A DNA stretch of 64,000 bases, from assembly GCF_963678635.1 (NCBI RefSeq), contig NC_087068.1:12656027-12720026 (forward strand), given 5' to 3'. This DNA is from Symsagittifera roscoffensis. Lineage: Eukaryota; Xenacoelomorpha; Acoela; Convolutidae. Shown here in pieces: positions 58,219 to 64,000 of this stretch (position 1 is its first letter; each line of letters opens with the position of its first letter). The translations under genes and the position numbers were made by a program. Under the pieces are notes generated by a model. That model was not told where the DNA came from. It worked only from the letters and a program-made list of their open reading frames with translations, and did not search any database.

Positions 58219-58369
58219 AAACTAGGGTCTCTCATCAATTGGTAATCACTATCTCCAGATAATCTATTGCATATTGAAATTCCTAACAAGTAGATTTTGT
58301 GCGAACGAAAAGAAAAACTTCATAGTTGCTGACTAAGCGGAAAAAATTTCTGCGAGATTTGATAGTAAT

Positions 58370-58445
58370 GGGGATGAAAGTCAAATGGTAGAGCGCCCAC
58401 ATAGCAAGCAAGAAGTACGGGGAGCAATACCCCGCCGCATCTCCA
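58370..58445 (+). pseudogene. Degenerate tRNA-Ala partner, with CCG insertion
   Basis: The acceptor GGGGATG/CATCTCC is kept, but the anticodon stem does not pair and the T-loop start is AGC, so the B box is lost. Three extra bases lie between the T stem and the acceptor. Confidence 0.75.
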
Positions 58446-58589
58446 AAGATAAGGACATCGAGTATTTAATTAACTTTCTTCAGAAAACTACTGAATATTG
58501 AAATCTTATACAAGAAATACCTTCGCAGAAAATTTATAACCTCTTGTTTGCCGACTGAAACAAAAGCTTCCTCGACAACATTAAATCAT

Positions 58590-58662
58590 GGGGATGTAGC
58601 TCAAATGGTAGAGCGCTCGCTTAGCATGTGAGAGGTACGGGGATCAATGCCCCGCATCTCCA
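58590..58662 (+). tRNA. tRNA-Ala(AGC)
   Basis: This 73-nt gene has acceptor stem GGGGATG with CATCTCC, including the G3-U70 wobble that marks tRNA-Ala for its synthetase, discriminator A, D stem GCTC/GAGC, anticodon stem CTCGC/GTGAG (one G-U) with loop TTAGCAT, and T stem CGGGG/CCCCG with loop ATCAATG. Anticodon AGC, read as IGC after editing, decodes GCU, GCC and GCA. The body closely resembles insect and nematode tRNA-Ala. The first T4 on the coding strand after the Ala genes is about 75-100 nt downstream, so the trailers would be long. Confidence 0.92.
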
Positions 58663-58813
58663 AAACTAGAGTCACTCATCAAATGGTAATCACTATCTCC
58701 AGATAATCTATTGCATATTGAAATTCCTAACAAGTAGATTTTCTGCGAACGAAAAGAAAAACTTCATAGTTGCTGACTAAACGAAAAAAAATTCCGCGAG
58801 ATTTGATAGTAAT

Positions 58814-58886
58814 GGGGATGTATGTCAAATGGTAGAGCGCCCACTTAGCAAGCCAGAAGTACCGGGAGCGATACCCCGCATCTCCG
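58814..58886 (+). pseudogene. Degenerate tRNA-Ala partner
   Basis: Full length, loop TTAGCAA, but the stem strands CCCAC and GCCAG mismatch at three of five pairs. G3-U70 is retained and the discriminator is G. Confidence 0.75.
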
Positions 58887-59029
58887 AAATTAAGGACATC
58901 GAGCAATTAATTAACTTTCTTCAGAAAACTACTGAAAATTGAAGTCTTATACAAGAAATTCTTTCCATGAAATTTTTTAACCTCTTGTTTGCCTACTGAA
59001 ACAAAAGCTTCCTCGACAGTTAAAATCAT

Positions 59030-59102
59030 GGTGATGTAGCTCAAATGGTAGAGCGCTCGCTTAGCATGCGAGAGGTACGGGGATCAATGCCCCACATCTC
59101 CA
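59030..59102 (+). tRNA. tRNA-Ala(AGC) with G3 changed to T
   Basis: The acceptor reads GGTGATG, so the G3-U70 identity pair is lost (T3-T70), and one T-stem pair is also broken. The anticodon arm is intact. Probably a poor substrate for alanyl-tRNA synthetase. Confidence 0.8.
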
Positions 59103-59253
59103 AAACTAGAGTCACTCAGCAAATGGTAATCACTATCTCCAGATAATCTATTGCATATTGAAATTCCTAACAAGTTGATTTTCTGTGAACGAAAAGAAAA
59201 ACTTCATAGTTGCCGACTAAGCGAAAAAAAATTCCGCGAGATTTGATAAACAT

Positions 59254-59325
59254 GGGATGTAGGTCAAATGGTAGAGCACCCACTAATCAAGCCAGAAGTA
59301 CGGGGAGCAATACCCCGCATCTCCA
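59254..59325 (+). pseudogene. Degenerate tRNA-Ala partner
   Basis: One base short at the 5' acceptor; the anticodon loop reads TAATCAA, losing U33 and AGC. Confidence 0.7.
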
Positions 59326-59469
59326 AAGTTAAGGACATCGAGTTTTTAATTAACTTTGTTCAGAAAACTACTGAATATTGAAATCTTATACAAGAAATAC
59401 CTTCCCAGAAAATTTATAACCTCTTGTTTGCCGACTGAAACAAAAACTTCCTCGACAGTTCTAAACTAT

Positions 59470-59542
59470 GGGGATGTAGCTCAAATTGTAGAGCGCTCGC
59501 TTTGCATGCGAGAGGTACGGGGATCGATGCCCCGCATCTCCA
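59470..59542 (+). tRNA. tRNA-Ala(TGC)
   Basis: The body matches tRNA-Ala(AGC), but loop TTTGCAT gives anticodon UGC, still alanine (GCA). All stems and G3-U70 are intact, and the T loop is the consensus ATCGATG. One D-loop change (AAATTGTA). A T4 lies at 59619-59622. Confidence 0.9.
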
Positions 59543-59618
59543 AAACTAGAGCCACTCATCAAATGGTAATCATTATCTCCAGATAATCTATTGCATATTG
59601 AAATTCCTAACAAGTAGA

Positions 59619-59622
59619 TTTT
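59619..59622 (+). terminator. Candidate Pol III T4 terminator after tRNA-Ala
   Basis: It is the first T4 on the coding strand, 77 nt past the Ala 3' end. It is TTT only in some other units (for example near 60059), so termination there would be later. Confidence 0.45.
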
Positions 59623-59693
59623 CTGCGAACGAAAAGAAAAACTTCATAGTTGCTGACTAAGCGAAAAAAAATTCCGCGAGATTTGATAAACAT

Positions 59694-59765
59694 GGGATGT
59701 AGGTCAAATGGTAGAGCGCCTACTTAGCAAGCCAGAAGTACGGGGAGCAATACCCCGCAGCTCCG
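59694..59765 (+). pseudogene. Degenerate tRNA-Ala partner
   Basis: One base short at the 5' acceptor like the 59254 copy, but with loop TTAGCAA. The 3' acceptor has an added change (CAGCTCC). Confidence 0.7.
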
Positions 59766-59909
59766 AAGTTAAGGGCATCGAGCAATTAATTAACTTTCTT
59801 CAGAAAACTACTGAATATTGAAGTCTTATACAAGAATTACCTTCCAAGAAAAATGTTAACCTCTTGTTTGCCGACTGAAACAAAAGCTTCCTCGACAGTT
59901 ATAAATCAT

Positions 59910-59982
59910 GGGGATGTAGCTCAAATGGGAGAGCGCTCGCTTAGCATGCGAGAGGTACGGGGATCAATGCCCCGCATCTCCA
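59910..59982 (+). tRNA. tRNA-Ala(AGC)
   Basis: All stems pair, G3-U70 is present and the anticodon stem is the fully Watson-Crick CTCGC/GCGAG. One D-loop change (ATGGGAG). This is the last full-length Ala copy before the truncated forms take over. Confidence 0.91.
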
Positions 59983-60133
59983 AAACTAGAGTCACTCATC
60001 AAATGGTAATCACTATCTCCAGATAATCTATTGCATATTGAAATTCCTAAAGAGCAGATTTCCTGCGAACGAAAAGAAAGTTTTCATAGTTGCTGACTAA
60101 GCGAAAAAAGCTTCCGCGAGATTTGATGGTAAT

Positions 60134-60206
60134 AGATATGAAGGTCAAATGGTGGAGCGCCCACTTAGCAAACCAGAAGTATGGGGAGCAATACTCCGCA
60201 TCTCCG
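60134..60206 (+). pseudogene. Degenerate tRNA-Ala partner
   Basis: The acceptor has decayed to AGATATG; the T stem is held by G-U pairs (TGGGG/CTCCG). Confidence 0.68.
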
Positions 60207-60350
60207 AAGTTAAGGACATCGAGCAATTAATTAACTTCCTTCAGAAAGCTACTGAATATTGAAATCTTAGACAAGAAATACCTTCCCAAAACATTTATAA
60301 CCTCTTGTTTGCCGACTGAAACAAAAGCTTCCTCGACAGTTCTAAACTAT

Positions 60351-60410
60351 GGGGATGTAGCTCAAATGGTAGCATGCGAGAGGTACGGGGATCGATGCCC
60401 CGCATCTCCA
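60351..60410 (+). pseudogene. Anticodon-armless tRNA-Ala, type 1 (60 nt)
   Basis: A 13-nt deletion takes the 3' D-stem strand, the 5' anticodon stem and the first loop bases. The acceptor stem with G3-U70, discriminator A, the T arm, the A box and the B box (GGATCGATGCC) are all intact. Alanyl-tRNA synthetase is known to charge acceptor/T-arm minihelices carrying G3-U70, so charging is conceivable though decoding is not. Confidence 0.82.
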
Positions 60411-60561
60411 AAACTAGAGCCACTCATCAAATGGTAATCACTATCTCCAGATAATCTATTGCATATTGAAATTCCTAACAAGTAGATTTTCTGCGAACGA
60501 AAAGAAAAACTTCATAGTTGCTGACTAAGCGAAAAAAACTTCCGCGAGATTTGATAGTAAT

Positions 60562-60634
60562 AGGTATGAAGGTCAAATGGTAGAGCGCCCACTTAGCAAG
60601 CCAGAAGTATAGGGAGCAATACCCCGCATCTCCG
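60562..60634 (+). pseudogene. Degenerate tRNA-Ala partner
   Basis: The acceptor is AGGTATG; one T-stem base is changed (TAGGG/CCCCG). Confidence 0.68.
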
Positions 60635-60778
60635 AAGTTAAGGACATCGAGCAATTAAATAACTTTCTTCAGAAAACTACTGAATTTTGAAGTCTTATAC
60701 AATAAATACCTTCCCAGAAAAATTATAACCTCTAGTTTGCCGACTGAAACAAAAGCTTCCTCGACAGTGCTAAACCAT

Positions 60779-60832
60779 GTGTATGAAGCTCAAATGGTAG
60801 AGTGGTACGGGGATCGAAGCCCCGCATCTACT
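60779..60832 (+). pseudogene. Anticodon-armless tRNA-Ala, type 2 (54 nt)
   Basis: The whole anticodon arm is missing, while the D arm (CTC/GAG) and T arm (CGGGG/CCCCG) remain. The acceptor has mismatches (GTGTATG with CATCTAC). The A and B boxes are recognisable. Confidence 0.8.
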
Positions 60833-60988
60833 CTTAAATACAAGAGTAACTCCTTAAATGGCATTTACTAACTGCAGATAGTCTATTGCATTTTGAAATT
60901 CCTAAAGAGCAGATTTCCTGCGAACGAAAAGAAAGTTTTCATAGTTGCTGACTAAGCGAAAAAAACTTCCGCGAGATTTGATGGTAAT

Positions 60989-61061
60989 AGGTATGAAGGT
61001 CAAATGGTAGAGCGCCCACTTAGCAAGCCAGAAGTATGGGGAGCAATACTCCGCATCTCCG
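60989..61061 (+). pseudogene. Degenerate tRNA-Ala partner
   Basis: AGGTATG acceptor; T stem TGGGG/CTCCG by G-U pairs; anticodon stem unpaired. Confidence 0.68.
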
Positions 61062-61205
61062 AAGTTAAGGACATCGAGCAATTAAATAACTTCCTTCAGA
61101 AAGCTACTGAATATTGAAATCTTATACAAGAAATACCTTCCCAGAACATTTATAACCTCTTGTTTGCCGACTGAAACAAAAGCTTCCTCGACAGTTCTAA
61201 ACTAT

Positions 61206-61265
61206 GGGGATGTAGCTCAAATGGTAGCATGCGAGAGGTACGGGGATCGGTGCCCCGCATCTCCA
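61206..61265 (+). pseudogene. Anticodon-armless tRNA-Ala, type 1
   Basis: Same deletion as 60351; one T-loop base differs (ATCGGTG). Confidence 0.82.
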
Positions 61266-61417
61266 AAACTAGAGCCACGCATCAAATGGTAATCACTATC
61301 TCCAGATAATCTATTGCATATTGAAATTCCCAACAAGTAGATTTTCTGCGAACGAAAAGAAAAACTTCAAAGTTGCTGACTAAGCGAAAAAAAACTTCCG
61401 CGAGATTTGATAATAAT

Positions 61418-61490
61418 GGGTATGAAGGTCAAATGGTAGAGCGCCCACTTAGCAAGCCAGAAGTATGGGGAGCAAAACTCCGCATCTCCG
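61418..61490 (+). pseudogene. Degenerate tRNA-Ala partner
   Basis: The acceptor starts GGGTATG, an intermediate between GGGGATG and AGGTATG. Confidence 0.68.
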
Positions 61491-61634
61491 AAGTTAAGGA
61501 CATCGAGCAATTAATTAACTTCATTCAGAAAGCTACTGAATATTGAAATCTTAGACAAGAAATACCTTCCCAGAACATTTATAACCTCTTGTTTGCCGAC
61601 TGAAACAAAAGCTTCCTCGACAGTTCTAAACTAT

Positions 61635-61694
61635 GGGGATGTAGCTCAAATGGTAGCATGCGAGAGGTACGGGGATCGATGCCCCGCATCTCCA
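61635..61694 (+). pseudogene. Anticodon-armless tRNA-Ala, type 1
   Basis: Identical to the 60351 form and exactly 1284 bp from it. Confidence 0.82.
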
Positions 61695-61845
61695 AAACTA
61701 GAGCCACTCATCAAATGGTAATCACTATCTCCAGATAATCTATTGCATATTGAAATTCCCAACAAGTAGATTTTCTGCGAACGAAAAGAAAAACTTCATA
61801 GTTGCCGACTAAGCGAAAAAAACTTCCGCGAGATTTGATAGTAAT

Positions 61846-61918
61846 AGGTATGAAGGTCAAATGGTAGAGCGCCCACTTAGCAAGCCAGAAGTATAGGGAG
61901 CAATACCCCGCATCTCCG
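61846..61918 (+). pseudogene. Degenerate tRNA-Ala partner
   Basis: Matches the 60562 copy (TAGGG T stem), 1284 bp away. Confidence 0.68.
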
Positions 61919-62062
61919 AAGTTAAGGACATCGAGCAATTAAATAACTTTCTTCAGAAAACTACTGAATTTTGAAGTCTTATACAACAAATACCTTCCCA
62001 GAAAAATTATAACCTCTAGTTTGCCGACTGAAACAAAAGCTTCCTCGACAGTGCTAAACCAT

Positions 62063-62116
62063 GTGTATGAAGCTCAAATGGTAGAGTGGTACGGGGATCG
62101 AAGCCCCGCATCTACT
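62063..62116 (+). pseudogene. Anticodon-armless tRNA-Ala, type 2
   Basis: Matches 60779, 1284 bp away. Confidence 0.8.
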
Positions 62117-62272
62117 CTTAAATACAAGAGTAACTCCTTAAATGGCATTTACTAACTGCAGATAGTCTATTGCATATTGAAATTCCTAAAGAGCAAATTT
62201 CCTGCGAACGAAAAGAAAATTTTCATAGTTGCTGACTAAGCGAAAAAAACTTCCGCGAGATTTGATGGTAAT

Positions 62273-62345
62273 AGGTATGAAGGTCAAATGGTAGAGCGCC
62301 CACTTAGCAAGCCAGAAGTATGGGGAGGAATACTCCGCATCTCCG
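62273..62345 (+). pseudogene. Degenerate tRNA-Ala partner
   Basis: Matches 60989 with one T-loop change (AGGAATA). Confidence 0.68.
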
Positions 62346-62489
62346 AAGTTAAGGACATCGAGCAATTAATTAACTTCCTTCAGAAAGCTACTGAATATTG
62401 AAATCTTATACAAGAAATACCTTCCCAGTACATTTATAACCTCTTGTTTGCCGACTGAAACAAAAGCTTTCTCGAAAGTTCTAAACTAT

Positions 62490-62549
62490 GGGGATGTAGC
62501 TCAAATGGTAGCATGCGAGAGGTACAGGGATCGATGCCCCGCATCTCCA
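62490..62549 (+). pseudogene. Anticodon-armless tRNA-Ala, type 1
   Basis: One T-stem pair is weakened (CAGGG/CCCCG). It is otherwise as 61206, 1284 bp away. Confidence 0.8.
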
Positions 62550-62699
62550 AAACTAGAGCCACTCATCAAATGGTAATCACTATCTCCAGATAATCTATTG
62601 CATATTGAAATTCCTAACAAGTAGATTTTCTGCGAACGAAAAGAAAAACTTCATATTGCTGACTAAGCGAGAAAAACTTCCGCGAGATTTGATAGTAAT

Positions 62700-62772
62700 A
62701 GGTATGAAGGTCAAATGGTAGAGCGCCCACTTAGCAAGCCAGAAGTATGGGGAGCAATACTCCGCATCTCCG
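62700..62772 (+). pseudogene. Degenerate tRNA-Ala partner
   Basis: AGGTATG acceptor; T stem TGGGG/CTCCG. Confidence 0.68.
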
Positions 62773-62916
62773 AAGTTAAGGACATCGAGCAATTAATTAA
62801 CTTCCTTCAGAAAGCTACTGAATATTGAAATCTTATACAAGAAATACCTTCCCAGAACATTTATAACCTCTTGTTTGCCGACTGAAACAAAAGCTTCCTC
62901 GACAGTTGTAAACTAT

Positions 62917-62974
62917 GGGTTGAGCTCAAATGGTAGCATGCGAGAGATACGGGGATCGATTCCCCGCATCTCCA
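62917..62974 (+). pseudogene. Anticodon-armless tRNA-Ala, type 1, further decayed
   Basis: Two more bases are lost near the 5' acceptor (GGGTTGAGCTC), so the acceptor stem no longer closes. Confidence 0.75.
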
Positions 62975-63125
62975 AAACTAGAGACAGTCATCAAATGGTA
63001 ATCACTATCTCCAGATAATCTATTGCATATTGAAATTCCCAACAAGTAGATTTTCTGCGAACGAAAAGAAAAACTTCATAGTTGCTGACTAAGCGAAAAA
63101 AACTTCCGCGAGATTTGATATTAAT

Positions 63126-63198
63126 AGGTATGAAAGTCAAATGTTGGAGCGCTCATTTAGCATGCCATAAGTACGGGAATCAATAACCCGCATCTCCG
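63126..63198 (+). pseudogene. Degenerate tRNA-Ala partner, Ala-like anticodon loop
   Basis: The loop is TTAGCAT, as in real Ala, but the stem (CTCAT/GCCAT) and T stem (CGGGA/ACCCG) mismatch. A separate lineage, shared with the copy cut by the window end. Confidence 0.68.
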
Positions 63199-63342
63199 AA
63201 GTTAAGGACATCGAGCAATTAATTAACTTTCTTCAGAAAACTACTGAAAATTGAAGTCTTATACAAGAAATACCTTCCCAGAAAAATTATAACCTCTAGT
63301 TTGCCGACTGAAACAAAAGCTTCCTCGACAGTGCTAAACCAT

Positions 63343-63396
63343 GGGTATGAAGCTCAAATGGTAGAGTGGTACGGGGATCGAAGCCCCGCATCTACA
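63343..63396 (+). pseudogene. Anticodon-armless tRNA-Ala, type 2
   Basis: As 60779, but with 5' end GGGTATG and a trailer lacking the CTCTTAAATA piece. Confidence 0.8.
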
Positions 63397-63548
63397 AATA
63401 CAAGAGTAACTCCTTAAATGGTATTTACTAACTGCAGATAGTCTAGTGCATATTGAAATTCCTAAAGAGCAGATTTCCTGTGAACGAAAAGAAAATTTCA
63501 TAGTTGCTGACTAAGCGAAAAAAAACTTCCGCGAGATTTGATGGTAAT

Positions 63549-63621
63549 AGGTATGAAGGTCAAATGGTAGAGCGCCCACTTAGCAAGCCAGAAGTGCGGG
63601 GAGCAATACCCCGCATCTCCG
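63549..63621 (+). pseudogene. Degenerate tRNA-Ala partner
   Basis: AGGTATG acceptor, but the T stem is back to GCGGGG-type pairing with CCCCG. Confidence 0.68.
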
Positions 63622-63765
63622 AAGTTAAGGACATCGAGCAATTAATTAACTTTCTTCAGAAAACTACTGAATATTGAAATCTTATACAAGAAATACCTTC
63701 CCAGAAAATTTATAACCTCTTGTTTGCCGACTGAAACAAAAGCTTCCTCGACAGTGCTAAACCAT

Positions 63766-63819
63766 GGGTATGAAGCTCAAATGGTAGAGTGGTACGGGGA
63801 TCGAAGCCCCGCATCTACA
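63766..63819 (+). pseudogene. Anticodon-armless tRNA-Ala, type 2
   Basis: Same as 63343, 423 bp away, a direct neighbour duplication that breaks the 1-2-1 order. Confidence 0.8.
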
Positions 63820-63971
63820 AATACAAGAGTAACTCCTTAAATGGTATTTACTAACTGCAGATAGTCTATTGCATATTGAAATTCCTAAAGAGCAGATTTC
63901 CTGCGAACGAAAATAAAATTTTCATAGTTGCTGACTAAGCGAAAAAAACTTCCGCGAGATTTGATATTACT

Positions 63972-64000
63972 AGGTATGAAAGTCAAATGTTGGAGCGCTC
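63972..64000 (+). pseudogene. Degenerate tRNA-Ala partner, cut by window end
   Basis: Matches the first 29 bases of the 63126 lineage (GTTGGAGC in the D arm). Confidence 0.6.

Larger units (their letters stand above)
57846..64000 (+). repeat. tRNA-Ala array, 430-440-bp dimer units
   Basis: Each unit holds an Ala-type tRNA and, about 220 bp later, a degenerate Ala-like partner, all on the plus strand. The leaders of the two halves resemble each other (TTGCCGACTGAAAC versus TTGCTGACTAAGCG), so the unit looks like an old duplication of a 220-bp monomer. From about 60351 the Ala slot alternates between two deletion types with a three-unit period of about 1284 bp (60351 to 61635; 60779 to 62063; 61206 to 62490). 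The spacers hold no other recognisable feature. Confidence 0.9.

Noticed and set aside
57846-64000. Bacterial or organelle origin
   Set aside because: CCA is not encoded, anticodon AGC for Ala is eukaryotic, and the Asn and Ala bodies are animal-nuclear in type.

Overview
This window has no supportable protein gene. It is almost wholly tandem arrays of tRNA genes and their decayed or re-mutated copies, in AT-rich DNA. The tRNA bodies are eukaryotic and most like those of invertebrate animals: tRNA-Asn(GTT) with an animal-type D arm, tRNA-Lys(TTT), and tRNA-Ala(AGC) with the G3-U70 pair. CCA is not encoded, the A and B boxes are internal, and T-runs serve as Pol III terminators. A run of exactly 200 N suggests a scaffolded long-read assembly. 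I cannot name the species.

Region 1 (1-57645), all on the minus strand: about 127 units of roughly 450 bp. In transcription order a unit is a TATA-like A-run about 22-30 bp upstream, an Asn-family tRNA (74 nt), a spacer of about 130 bp that normally has no T4 stretch, a Lys-family tRNA (73 nt), and a T5-T9 run about 20 bp further on. This looks like an Asn-Lys dicistronic tRNA unit amplified into a satellite-like array. The Lys-family body now carries anticodons TTT, TGT, ACT, ATT, TTG, TTC, TGA, GCT, AGT and TTA. The Asn-family body carries GTT, GAT, GTC, GTA, GCT, GTG and TTC. Some variants are found in many copies because multi-unit blocks were amplified (about 1352, 1316 and 904 bp). The 40.4-42.3 kb block reappears 8.85 kb away. 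Truncations, an Asn/Lys fusion and short internal duplications record unequal exchange. Canonical Lys copies lie mainly in 1.2-15.5 kb.

Gap (57646-57845): 200 N.

Region 2 (57846-64000), plus strand: a different array of about 430-440 bp units. Each has a tRNA-Ala(AGC) copy and a degenerate full-length Ala-like partner. The five full-length Ala copies are near the gap. Further on the Ala slot holds only two deletion forms, of about 60 and 54 nt, both lacking the anticodon arm but keeping the A and B boxes. They are arranged in a 1.28-kb three-unit higher-order repeat.

The few best copies could supply ordinary Asn, Lys and Ala tRNAs. Most of the rest are probably pseudogenes, or TFIIIC-binding satellite units. 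The recoded and anticodon-armless forms are the most interesting content.
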